Source: JBBDSU01 sp040904825 (GTDB lineage Bacteria; Actinomycetota; Nitriliruptoria; Nitriliruptorales; Nitriliruptoraceae). From it: a DNA stretch of 64,000 nucleotides. The stretch spans positions 1-64,000 of the forward strand of contig JBBDSU010000002.1 of assembly GCA_040904825.1 (NCBI GenBank). The letters run 5' to 3'. The notes under the pieces are model-generated. The model made no database searches. It was not told the origin of the DNA and saw nothing but the letters and a program-made list of their open reading frames with translations. The position numbers were made by a program, and so were the translations under genes. This document shows, piece after piece, positions 16,289 to 24,319 of the stretch. Position 1 is the first letter of the stretch, and every line of letters starts with the position of its first letter.

Positions 16289-17388
16289 GAACCTGCCGCA
16301 TCTGCGGCCAGTTCGGCACGCAACTGCGCCCGTTGGTCATCCAGGAACGCAGTGTCACCAGCCATCACGTGATCAAACATCTCCATCGGATCGTCGTGAT
16401 CCGCGTCGTAAATGGCCGCACGAACCTTGGAGGTTGCCGCTGCGCATTCGTCGGCGATTTCCCGCTCGACGGTGTCGTCCCGCAGGTCGCGCTGATCGAG
16501 CACCAACCGCAGTCGATCGACAGGATCATGCCGCGCTGCTTCCTCCACCTCCGTGTCGCTGCGGTAGCGGGTCGGATCATCTGACGTGGTGTGAGCTTCC
16601 CGCCGATAGGTCACTGCTTCAACCATGGCTGGCCCGCCACCTTCACGCGCCCTGTTCACCACCGATTGCATGACGGCGTAGGTGGCCAACACGTCGTTGC
16701 CATCACAGCGCACACCTGGCATGCCATAGCCAATTGCTTTGTGAGCCAGAGTCGGTGCGGCTGTCTGGCGTTCCAGTGGCACCGAGATCGCATACTGGTT
16801 GTTCTGGACGAAGAACACCACCGGCGCCTCGAACACCCCCGCGAACGTCATGGCCTCATGGGTATCACCTTCTGATGTGGCCCCGTCGCCGCAGCAAGCC
16901 ACGGTCACTGTGTCCTTACCGTCGAGTTTGGTACCCATCGCGAAGCCTGTGGCGTGCAATACCTGCGTGGCGATCGGAATCGTGATGTGACCGAAGGAGT
17001 GTTCATGCGGATCATGGTCGCCTAGCCAGGTGCCGCGGTAGACGTGCATCATTCGGATCGGATCGATGCCGCGAGCGAGCGCGAACCCGAGCTCGCGGTA
17101 CGACGGAAACACCCAGTCATCGTTCCGCAACGCACGAGCAGCACCCACCTGGGCTGCCTCTTGTCCCAGACACGACGGATAGACCGCCAACTGTCCTTGC
17201 CGCTGCAGATTGATCGCTTCACGGTCGACCGCACGGGTCAACAACATCTGGCGATACAGGTCGACGAGCGTCTCATCTTCGATGTCGAAAGGGAAGTCGT
17301 CGTGCTGGCGAACTGTCCCGTCGGGCTCGATCACACGCACGAGGTCACCTGGGAGCAACTCATCCGGATTGCTGACCTGCCGACTCAT
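16285..17388 (-). CDS. bkdA: Branched-chain 2-oxoacid dehydrogenase E1 alpha subunit
   Basis: Alpha chain of the thiamine-diphosphate-dependent E1 component. The cofactor motif runs from CCGDGATSEGD to FFVQNNQYAIS, and the substrate-loop region is YRREAHTTSDDPTRYR. The start is set at ATG 17388, with AGGGAG ten bases upstream. An ATG 13 codons earlier lacks one. The protein is then 367 residues, normal for the family. It heads the bkdA-bkdB-bkdC-polymerase gene run. The 190-base spacer to fabI leaves room for its own promoter, but none is convincing. Confidence 0.93.
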   Translation of the reverse strand: MSRQVSNPDELLPGDLVRVIEPDGTVRQHDDFPFDIEDETLVDLYRQMLLTRAVDREAINLQRQGQLAVYPSCLGQEAAQVGAARALRNDDWVFPSYRELGFALARGIDPIRMMHVYRGTWLGDHDPHEHSFGHITIPIATQVLHATGFAMGTKLDGKDTVTVACCGDGATSEGDTHEAMTFAGVFEAPVVFFVQNNQYAISVPLERQTAAPTLAHKAIGYGMPGVRCDGNDVLATYAVMQSVVNRAREGGGPAMVEAVTYRREAHTTSDDPTRYRSDTEVEEAARHDPVDRLRLVLDQRDLRDDTVEREIADECAAATSKVRAAIYDADHDDPMEMFDHVMAGDTAFLDDQRAQLRAELAADAAGS

Positions 17389-17578
17389 GGCGAACGATCT
17401 CCCTGCCGCGGCCGCTGTCCTCCACAATCAGGTACCACTACCGGGTTCAGGCACGAGGCTCAACTACCGGCAACCGTGGACCACACGTCGCCGAGTCCGC
17501 TTCACATGGCGACAGCCGACCCTTCGACAACTATGGACCCTAGCGAGCCAATCCCCGTCGGGAAACGTCTCGATGTCG

Positions 17579-18376
17579 TCAATATGGGCGCATCTCCATC
17601 GGCACGCCGGCTCCATTCGCGTGAGCGCCGCCGTCGACATGGATGATCTCACCCGTGATACCTGGCATCCAGTCAGAGAACAGTGCACAGACTGCACGCG
17701 CGACGGGCTCGGGGTCGGAAGGATCCCACCCGAGCGGAGCGCGGTCATGCCAGATCGGTTCGAAACCTTCGAATCCGCCGATGGACCGCGCTGCCATGGT
17801 GTTCACAGGACCTGCGGCAACCAGGTTCACACGGATCCCGCGCGGCCCGAGGTCGCGCGCGAGGTAGCGGTTGGTCGCCTCAAGTCCTGCTTTGGCAACC
17901 CCCATCCAGTCATAGCCGGGCCATGACAATGACGCATCGAAGTCCAAGCCGACCACCGATCCACTGTCAGAGGCTGACAATAGGTCGACAAACGCGTTGC
18001 CGAGCGCTGCATACGAATACGTCGACACATGGAAGGCGGTCGCGACGTCCTCCCACGGCGCATCGTGAAAGTGACCACCCAACGCGTTCGCGGGTGCAAA
18101 AGCGACCGCATGAAGCAGGCCATCCAGACGACCCCACCGATCACCGATATCGGCGACAGCAGCGGTGACCTGCTCGTCGTTGGTGACGTCGAGTTCGAGT
18201 ACGTCAGGCTTCGTCGTGAGCCGCTCCGCTGAACGTTCGGTGAGGCGCTTGCCGCGCCCAAAGCCTGTCAACACGAGCTCAGCACCCTGCTCTTCTGCCA
18301 AGCGAGCGACGTGAAATGCGATCGATCGGGGATCGAGTACGCCGGTTATCAGCAAGCGCTTGCCGTCGAGCAGCAT
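17579..18376 (-). CDS. fabI: Enoyl-[acyl-carrier-protein] reductase, InhA-like
   Basis: NADH-dependent reductase for the last step of each fatty acid elongation cycle. It begins MLLDGKRLLITGVLDPRSIAF, very close to mycobacterial InhA, and has the active-site YDWMGVAKAGLE (Tyr and Lys) followed by NLVAAGPVNTMAARS. It is 265 residues. The ATG at 18376 has GAGGAG seven bases upstream. Upstream frames lack such a site. It lies downstream of acpS, separated by a hairpin at 18443-18473, and upstream of the bkd genes. InhA-type enzymes are the known target of isoniazid and triclosan. Nothing about drug response can be read here. Confidence 0.94.
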   Translation of the reverse strand: MLLDGKRLLITGVLDPRSIAFHVARLAEEQGAELVLTGFGRGKRLTERSAERLTTKPDVLELDVTNDEQVTAAVADIGDRWGRLDGLLHAVAFAPANALGGHFHDAPWEDVATAFHVSTYSYAALGNAFVDLLSASDSGSVVGLDFDASLSWPGYDWMGVAKAGLEATNRYLARDLGPRGIRVNLVAAGPVNTMAARSIGGFEGFEPIWHDRAPLGWDPSDPEPVARAVCALFSDWMPGITGEIIHVDGGAHANGAGVPMEMRPY

Positions 18377-18442
18377 CGAGTTCTCCTCGTATCGGTCGGC
18401 CAGGCTGGTCGACGTGTCGTGTGGTCGGGCATTCAATGGCGC

Positions 18443-18473
18443 CACCTGACCGCGCGGAACGCCAGGTCAGGTG
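18443..18473 (-). terminator. Hairpin between acpS and fabI
   Basis: CACCTGACC at 18443-18451 pairs with GGTCAGGTG at 18465-18473, giving nine base pairs and a 13-base loop. The word GGTCAGGTGA occurs again at the acpS stop (18491-18500), so an alternative pairing exists. It may end or attenuate transcription from the fabD-acpS block before fabI. No T-run follows. Confidence 0.45.
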
Positions 18474-18492
18474 AACTAGTCGGGTGAGCTGG

Positions 18493-18918
18493 TCAGGTGA
18501 TCTCTTGCCGTGACTGGTCGACGTAGCCGACCACCACTGCCATCGCCACGCCTGCGTCATGGGACAGCGAGCATGCCAAATCGCTGGGACGGCCGTGCAG
18601 CCACAGTTGTGGGGCACCATCAGGGCGGCAGACCACCTCCACGTCGTGGAAGGGCAGTCGCAGGTCTCCCAGTGCCTTGCGGGCGGCTTCCTTGGCAGCA
18701 AAGCGAGCAGCGAGCCGCGCTCGTTCAACGCTCGTCCCCGCGGCGACACCTCCTCGGCGCGCGTCAGCGATCTCCCGGATCGTGAACACCCGGTCGAGCA
18801 GCCCGTCACGCCGATCGATCGCCGCTGAAAGGCGGTTCACGTCGACAACGTCGCAACCCGTCGCCAATCGCATTCCCGTACCAGTCATCGGCGCATCAGC
18901 ACCTGTCGTCGTGGTCAT
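18493..18918 (-). CDS. acpS: Holo-[acyl-carrier-protein] synthase
   Basis: 4'-phosphopantetheinyl transferase that activates AcpP. LATGCDVVDVNRL holds the first magnesium-binding Asp, and ARFAAKEAARKAL the catalytic Glu. SLSHDAGVAMAVV is the C-terminal signature. The ATG at 18918 overlaps the plsC stop (ATGA). An internal ATG before RLATGCDVV would give a more usual N-terminus, so the first 15 residues are uncertain. Length is 141 residues against about 120-130 in the family. Its substrate AcpP is encoded four genes upstream. Confidence 0.9.
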   Translation of the reverse strand: MTTTTGADAPMTGTGMRLATGCDVVDVNRLSAAIDRRDGLLDRVFTIREIADARRGGVAAGTSVERARLAARFAAKEAARKALGDLRLPFHDVEVVCRPDGAPQLWLHGRPSDLACSLSHDAGVAMAVVVGYVDQSRQEIT

Positions 18919-19646
18919 CGCACCACCTCGCCACCATGCGCTGGAAGGTAGTCGTCAGCTGTCTCAACGTGGGCGAGGTCGGCCAGCACCCGCTGGAGGT
19001 GTTCGTTGAAGGTCCGGCGTGATCTGGGGTTCTGTTCCGGCGGCGCGATCGGTGGGCCAAACCGGACGGTGACCTTGCCACCGAAGACGCGCGGGCGGCG
19101 CCCGATCGGCCACACCTTGTCAATACCGATGACGCACGCCGGCACGACTGCCACCTGCTGGCTTGCCGCCAGCCGCGCGACACCACTGCGCAAGCGATGG
19201 ACTCGGCCATCACGGCTCCGCGATCCCTCCGGATAGACGGTGATGCACGCGCCGTAACGCAGCAACCCACCCAGGACATCCATGGCGTGGGCATCCGCTT
19301 CGCCACGACGCAGCGGGACCATGCCGAGCTTGGGCAACAAGGGCCCAAACACTGGCAGGCGGGTCAGGTGAAGGTCGCCCAGGAAGTACGCAGGCCTGGT
19401 GATAGCAGCGCCCAATGCGAGGGAATCAGCGTGCGACAGGTGGGTCGATGCCACAATGACCGGGCCGTCGCCAGGGACATGGTCATGTCCTTCAACGTTC
19501 AGGCGCATCCATGCGCGCAACAGGCGACGCAGCACGAACCGCAGTGGTGATCGTGGACCCGGCACCGCGCGCAGGAACGAACCCGCTGGGTCCAGCGACA
19601 CTCCGGGTGGCTGTATCGATGCTCGCGTCGACACGCCGTGCGTCAC
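18915..19646 (-). CDS. plsC: 1-acylglycerol-3-phosphate acyltransferase (PlsC family)
   Basis: Membrane-associated acyltransferase that makes phosphatidic acid from lysophosphatidic acid and acyl-ACP or acyl-CoA. The HX4D motif is THLSHADS near residue 68 and the glycerophosphate-binding motif is VYPEGSRSRDG near 138. LPKLGMVPLRRGEAD lies between them. It overlaps fabF upstream and acpS downstream by four bases each, so phospholipid synthesis is coupled to fatty acid synthesis. The two other PlsC-like proteins at 30075-31753 have a different second motif. Confidence 0.88.
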   Translation of the reverse strand: MTHGVSTRASIQPPGVSLDPAGSFLRAVPGPRSPLRFVLRRLLRAWMRLNVEGHDHVPGDGPVIVASTHLSHADSLALGAAITRPAYFLGDLHLTRLPVFGPLLPKLGMVPLRRGEADAHAMDVLGGLLRYGACITVYPEGSRSRDGRVHRLRSGVARLAASQQVAVVPACVIGIDKVWPIGRRPRVFGGKVTVRFGPPIAPPEQNPRSRRTFNEHLQRVLADLAHVETADDYLPAHGGEVVR

Positions 19647-20899
19647 GCCGGAACGAAGATGAGCGCGGAGTTTTGACCACCGAAGCCCATCGACGTTGAG
19701 AGGACGGCCTTGAGATCGACCTGTCGTGGCGCCCCTGCCACAACGTCGAGGGCAATATCAGGGTCCTGGTTGGTGAGATTAGCCGTCGGAGGCACCAAGC
19801 CCTCGTTGAGCGCCTTGACAGCGAATGCGGCCTCAACCGCGCCGCCAGCGCCCAGCAAATGACCGGTCACACCCTTGGTCGACGTGACCACGATGTTGTC
19901 GGTGTGATCACCGAACACTGCTCGAAGCGCTCGCGCTTCTGAGACATCATTCAGCGGGGTCGAGGTGCCGTGAGCGTTGAGGTGGCCAATGTCGGCAGGG
20001 TCAATGTCCGCATCGGCAAGCGCACGACGAATCGCCAGAATGGCACCCCCGCCATCTTCGGGCATCGCGGTGACGTGATGGGCGTCAGCCGATGCTCCGG
20101 CACCCGCAAGCACCGCCAGCGGTGTCGCACCTCGCGCATGAGCATGGGCGCGGGTCTCAAGCACGGCGATCCCGGCACCTTCACCGATGACAAAGCCATC
20201 CCGGTCGACGTCAAACGGCCGGGACGCGGTAGCCGGGTCCGGATTGCGTGATAACGCGCCCATCTGGGCAAAGGCAGCCACCGACAAGCCCGTAATCCCC
20301 GCTTCGACTCCACCGGCGAGCATGAGGTCCGCAGACCCGCTTCGCAGCAGGTCGCGGGCGACATGCATCGCCGACGCACCCGCCGCGCACGCTGTGTTCA
20401 CGGTGATATTCGGACCGCGCGCGCCGGTGCGAATCGCGATCGATCCGGCCCCAGTGTTCGACAGCATCTTCGGCACGAACATAGGGCTGGTTCGCCCCGG
20501 CCCCTTCTCAATAAACCGCGGGTACTCCTCCTGCCACGTCTCGGCGCCACCGATACCCGATCCGAGTATCACCCCGGTCCGGTCAGCATCGACACCTTCG
20601 AGACGGAACGGGTCGTCGTCGCCGATCAACCCGGCGTTGGCAACGGCTTCACGAGCCGCGATGAGCGCAAGGTGCGTGAAACGGTCGAGTCGACGAGCGG
20701 TGCCACGACCAAGTTCTTCGTCTGGGTCGAAGGATGGAACCCGGCACGAGATGGTCACTGGGATGCCACCGGCGACCAGTTGCTCATCAGTGGCCGCTGC
20801 CGTTACTCCGGCAAGCACGCCCTGCCAGGCCTGGTCGTAACCACGGCCTGATGGCGAGATCACCCCGAACCCAGTCACGACGATGTCGCGATCACTCAC
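19643..20899 (-). CDS. fabF: 3-oxoacyl-[acyl-carrier-protein] synthase II
   Basis: Condensing enzyme that extends acyl-ACP with malonyl-ACP. The active-site Cys is in NTACAAGASAM near residue 165, and the two His residues are in NAHGTSTPLND and TKGVTGHLLGAGG. It is 418 residues. The GTG start at 20899 has AAAGGA upstream. Its stop overlaps the plsC start (ATGA). It follows acpP by 70 bases. Confidence 0.95.
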   Translation of the reverse strand: MSDRDIVVTGFGVISPSGRGYDQAWQGVLAGVTAAATDEQLVAGGIPVTISCRVPSFDPDEELGRGTARRLDRFTHLALIAAREAVANAGLIGDDDPFRLEGVDADRTGVILGSGIGGAETWQEEYPRFIEKGPGRTSPMFVPKMLSNTGAGSIAIRTGARGPNITVNTACAAGASAMHVARDLLRSGSADLMLAGGVEAGITGLSVAAFAQMGALSRNPDPATASRPFDVDRDGFVIGEGAGIAVLETRAHAHARGATPLAVLAGAGASADAHHVTAMPEDGGGAILAIRRALADADIDPADIGHLNAHGTSTPLNDVSEARALRAVFGDHTDNIVVTSTKGVTGHLLGAGGAVEAAFAVKALNEGLVPPTANLTNQDPDIALDVVAGAPRQVDLKAVLSTSMGFGGQNSALIFVPA

Positions 20900-20969
20900 G
20901 TGTTGTTCCTTTGGCTATGCGGCCACCGCCCGTCGTCGGCGACGGCGACGGCGACGGGCGGGAACGAGG

Positions 20970-21203
20970 TCACTGTTTTGCTGCGACCTTGTCGATGGCG
21001 TCTTGCACTGTGCGGACGTCTTCGAGCTCTTCGTCCTCGAGCTTGACGCCGGTCTTCTCCTCAAGCACGAGCGTCAGTTCGACGACGTCGAGGGAGTCAA
21101 GGCCGAGCGCCTCGAAGGTTGCGTCGGCGCGGACATCTTCGGCAGGAACGCCGAAGTCCTCGGTCAGCATCTCAGTGAAGATGGCGAGCAGATCCTGGCT
21201 CAC
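20970..21203 (-). CDS. acpP: Acyl carrier protein
   Basis: Carrier of growing acyl chains. The phosphopantetheine serine is in ALGLDSLDVVELTL near residue 37. It is small and acidic, 77 residues when started at GTG 21203, which has GAGGAGA six bases upstream. An in-frame ATG five codons earlier would leave that site inside the gene. It lies between fabG and fabF, a normal place in FAS-II clusters. Confidence 0.93.
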   Translation of the reverse strand: MSQDLLAIFTEMLTEDFGVPAEDVRADATFEALGLDSLDVVELTLVLEEKTGVKLEDEELEDVRTVQDAIDKVAAKQ

Positions 21204-21316
21204 GGGTTCTCTCCTCATGGAAACGGGCCGCGCTACGCGGTCCTTATGGGTTTGCGGACGTTGCACCCAACGCGCCACCGTAGGCGAGCGTGGCTCCGTC
21301 GGGAAGTCGTAAGGCG

Positions 21317-22036
21317 TCAGATACCTGCACCGCCATCGACTGGCAGTACCGCTCCGGTGATAGCGCCAGCGTCATCGGAGGCGAGGAAGCGTACGGCGTG
21401 CGCGACCTCTTCGGGTGTCACTGACTTGCCAGTGGGTGCCATGTCGATCAGCGACCGCTGTGCGTCTTGGTTAAGTGATTCGGTCATGGCGGTCGCAACA
21501 AACCCGGGCGCCACCACGTTGGCGGTGATGCCTTTGCGACCCACTTCGCGGGCGAGAGACTTGGTAAATCCGATGAGCCCCGCCTTCGACGCTCCATAGG
21601 CGGTCTGGCCGACGTTGCCCCGCAAGGCCACCACCGATGCCACGCTGATGATCCTGCCGTAGCGAGCACGCAGCATCGGCCTCAGGGCAGCGCGCGACAG
21701 CAGGTAGGCGCCTCTCAGGTTGACCGCAATCGTCGCATCGAAGCGGTCAGCATCCAGACGCATCAACAGATCATCATTGGTCACACCCGCGTTGTTGACG
21801 ACCACTGCAAGCGTGCCTGCCTCGGTGGCGGCAGCAACCGCCGCCGCGACGCTGTCCTCATCTGTGACGTCGAGGTGGACTGGAGTCGCGGTCCCGCATT
21901 CAGTCGCCACGGCGACTGCAGCGGCCTCGTTGCCGCCGTAGCCAACCATGACATGAAACCCGTCGGCAGCCAAGGCACGGCAAGTTGCGGCGCCGATTCC
22001 GCCGCTACCGCCAGAGACGATTGCGACACGCGTCAT
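21317..22036 (-). CDS. fabG: 3-oxoacyl-[acyl-carrier-protein] reductase
   Basis: NADPH-dependent short-chain dehydrogenase for the first reduction of the elongation cycle. The glycine loop is SGGSGGIGAATCRAL, NNAGVTNDDLL follows, and the catalytic Ser, Tyr and Lys are in ISVASVVAL and TAYGASKAGL. APGFVATAMTE is also typical. It is 239 residues. The ATG at 22036 overlaps the fabH stop by four bases. Confidence 0.92.
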   Translation of the reverse strand: MTRVAIVSGGSGGIGAATCRALAADGFHVMVGYGGNEAAAVAVATECGTATPVHLDVTDEDSVAAAVAAATEAGTLAVVVNNAGVTNDDLLMRLDADRFDATIAVNLRGAYLLSRAALRPMLRARYGRIISVASVVALRGNVGQTAYGASKAGLIGFTKSLAREVGRKGITANVVAPGFVATAMTESLNQDAQRSLIDMAPTGKSVTPEEVAHAVRFLASDDAGAITGAVLPVDGGAGI

Positions 22037-23034
22037 CGGTGCGCCTCGATCCCTGTGGCCTGCCATGTCACCATGCACGCGCCCCAGGTCATCCCTGCAC
22101 CAAATGCCGCCAGCAGGACCTTCGCGCCTGGCTTGAGGCGACCGGCAGCACGCGCGTCCTCAAGCGCCAATGGCACCGATGCAGCCGACGTGTTGCCGTG
22201 GCGGTCGACGGTGACATGCATCTGTTCCTCAGAGATTCCCAGCCGTTGGCCGACCGCATCCAGAATGCGGATATTCGCTTGGTGGCCGACAAACAGATCG
22301 ACCTCGGACACGTCGAGACCGGCGTTGGCCAGCACCGCCGATGCCGCTCCAGCCATCCGTGTGACGGCGTTGCGATAGACGTCGCCGCCCCGCATCGTCA
22401 AGAAGTGGCGACGATCACCAATGTTGTCCTCGGTGATCGGAAGGCGTGTGCCTCCAGCTTCGAGCCACAACATCGAGGGATCACGGCCGTCGACCCCCAA
22501 CTCGAACGGACCCATCACGGCATCGTCGTCGCGCGTCAGGACAACCGCACCGGCGCCGTCGCCGAACAACACTCGTGTAGAACGCTCGGCGGGGTCGGTC
22601 ACCCGGCTGAGCGTTTCCGCGCCGATCACGAGCACTGCACCATCGCCGGTCGCAGCGAGTGCCCCTCCGACACGCAGGCCGTAGAGAAACCCGCTGCATG
22701 CAGCGTTCACGTCGAATGCAGCAACTTCGGTCCCGAGCTTGGCAGCGACAATCGGGCCGGTCGCAGGAATGACGTGATCCGGTGTAGTGGTGGCGACGAC
22801 AATCGCGGTGACATCCTCGATCCCGAGTCCAGCATCAACCAGCGCTGACTTGGCCGCAGCGGTCGCCAAGTCGCTGGTCGCCTCGTCTGCTCCGGCGATA
22901 TGGCGTTCGCGGATGCCGGTGCGAGTCGTGATCCATTCATCCGAAGTATCAAGGACCTTTGACAGGTCATCATTGGTCACCACGGCGCTCGGCAAGTAGG
23001 CGCCCATGCCCCGAATCGCGACAGGAAGCTTCAT
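22033..23034 (-). CDS. fabH: 3-oxoacyl-[acyl-carrier-protein] synthase III
   Basis: Enzyme that starts fatty acid synthesis by condensing an acyl-CoA primer with malonyl-ACP. The catalytic Cys is in NAACSGFLYGL near residue 113, His in VGHQANIRILDA and Asn in HGNTSAASVPLAL. It is 333 residues. It overlaps fabD and fabG by four bases each. Because bkdABC lies in the same cluster, branched acyl-CoAs are likely primers here. Primer choice itself cannot be read from the motifs. Confidence 0.94.
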   Translation of the reverse strand: MKLPVAIRGMGAYLPSAVVTNDDLSKVLDTSDEWITTRTGIRERHIAGADEATSDLATAAAKSALVDAGLGIEDVTAIVVATTTPDHVIPATGPIVAAKLGTEVAAFDVNAACSGFLYGLRVGGALAATGDGAVLVIGAETLSRVTDPAERSTRVLFGDGAGAVVLTRDDDAVMGPFELGVDGRDPSMLWLEAGGTRLPITEDNIGDRRHFLTMRGGDVYRNAVTRMAGAASAVLANAGLDVSEVDLFVGHQANIRILDAVGQRLGISEEQMHVTVDRHGNTSAASVPLALEDARAAGRLKPGAKVLLAAFGAGMTWGACMVTWQATGIEAHR

Positions 23035-24050
23035 CGGTTCACCTCGTGGTTCTCATGGTCGTCGGTATCGGTATGCACAGATCGGTCCTGGCTCACGACA
23101 GACTCATCGGCATCGTCATCTTCATGGCGTGACAACGCGGCCACGATGGCAGGCAGATCGTCAGGGCTTTCCAGCCGGTGGATCCGCACTGACGGCAGTG
23201 CACGTTTCGCAAGACCCGCGAGCACACCCCCGGGACCGACTTCCACCAGATCGGTGATGTCGAGATCCGCCATCGTCGCCTGCACATCACGCCAGCGCAC
23301 AGGAGCCAGGATCCCTGCGAGCAGCGCTTCTGCAACGTCGGTGCGCGACGTCAAGGTCGCCCCGGAAACACCTGTGACCAACGGCACCCGCGGATCGACA
23401 AGGTCGAGTTCTGCGAGCACCGACGTCACTCGTTCAACTGCGGGCTCCATCGCCGGAGAATGGAAGGCGCCCTCAACATCGAGCGCCACGCCGCGGCCAC
23501 CGGCTTCCCGGGCGTTGTCACGCACGCGAGCAACTGCGTCGACTGGTCCAGCGACGACAACCTGACCGGCAGCATTGTCATTGGCGATGACCACGCCGTC
23601 GACTTGGGCTACTAAGTCTTCTACTGCAGCCGGATCAAGCTTGACCACCGCAGCCATCGTCCCCGGATTGATCGCACATGCCTGAGCCATGGCCGCGCCT
23701 CGTGCCGCAACCAGCGCTGCGCCATCCGCCAGCGGCATGACGCCAGCAGCTACCGACGCCGAATACTCACCGAGGCTGTGACCGGCGACGACGTCAGCGG
23801 TGACGCCGGCGTCAACCAGTGCGTGCCAGGCAACCATCGACGCAGCAAAGATCGCTGGCTGCGCATCCGCTGTCCGGCCACCGGTCGTCTCATCGGCAGC
23901 CAGCGCCACAACATCCCGCCCGATACTGGCTGAGACCTGGTCGACCAACGCCCGTGTCGCCACCAATCCATCGGCGCCCGGCGCCAGCCATGCATCGAGC
24001 ACCCCAGGTCTGTGAGAACCCTGACCGGGAAACACTGCGGCGATTCGCAC
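23031..24050 (-). CDS. fabD: Malonyl-CoA:ACP transacylase
   Basis: Loads malonate onto AcpP. AVFPGQGSHRPG is near residue 5 and the nucleophile serine lies in VAGHSLGEYSA near residue 88. The GTG at 24050 is chosen because GGAGG lies five bases upstream. An ATG four codons earlier would overlap that site. The C-terminal 30 residues are acidic and His-rich beyond the usual end. First gene of the fab cluster, so the main promoter should lie in 24051-24295. No convincing -10/-35 pair was found there. Confidence 0.93.
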   Translation of the reverse strand: MRIAAVFPGQGSHRPGVLDAWLAPGADGLVATRALVDQVSASIGRDVVALAADETTGGRTADAQPAIFAASMVAWHALVDAGVTADVVAGHSLGEYSASVAAGVMPLADGAALVAARGAAMAQACAINPGTMAAVVKLDPAAVEDLVAQVDGVVIANDNAAGQVVVAGPVDAVARVRDNAREAGGRGVALDVEGAFHSPAMEPAVERVTSVLAELDLVDPRVPLVTGVSGATLTSRTDVAEALLAGILAPVRWRDVQATMADLDITDLVEVGPGGVLAGLAKRALPSVRIHRLESPDDLPAIVAALSRHEDDDADESVVSQDRSVHTDTDDHENHEVNR

Positions 24051-24220
24051 ACAGACCTCCATGACGATCTTCGAGGGCGAGACAAGACCCTAGTGACAGT
24101 GTTGCTTCCGGCGTGACGTGGTAGCGGTCACATCCGGCTCTCTCCTCGGTCACCTAGGTGCCAGTCGCTGGCCGTCGCAGTGACCGAGCGTGGGACCGAA
24201 CGGGAAAGTGTAGGTGGAGT

Positions 24221-24234
24221 TGACGCCGGCGTCA
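24221..24234. promoter_or_regulatory. 14-bp palindrome upstream of fabD
   Basis: TGACGCCGGCGTCA is a perfect palindrome 171 bases upstream of the fabD start. The same 14 bases also occur inside fabD at 23801-23814, where they encode a VDAGV stretch. It could be an operator for a fatty acid regulator, but no known consensus was recognised, and such GC words can recur by chance. Confidence 0.3.
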
Positions 24235-24295
24235 GGTTCACAGCAACTCCAGGCAGCAAGTGCGCAGAGACTCCGGCGCCGTGTTTGCAAGGATT

Positions 24296-24319
24296 CCGGC
24301 GCCATGTTCGCAGCGCCGG
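24296..24319 (-). terminator. Hairpin directly after serA
   Basis: CCGGCGC at 24296-24302 pairs with GCGCCGG at 24313-24319, a 7-bp GC stem with a 10-base loop that begins at the base next to the serA stop. A further CCGGCGCC lies at 24273-24280. Probably the serA terminator, without a T-run. Confidence 0.5.

Noticed and set aside
17755..17780. tRNA T-loop-like GGTTCGAAACC
   Set aside because: It lies inside fabI coding sequence, and no acceptor or anticodon stem could be placed around it.
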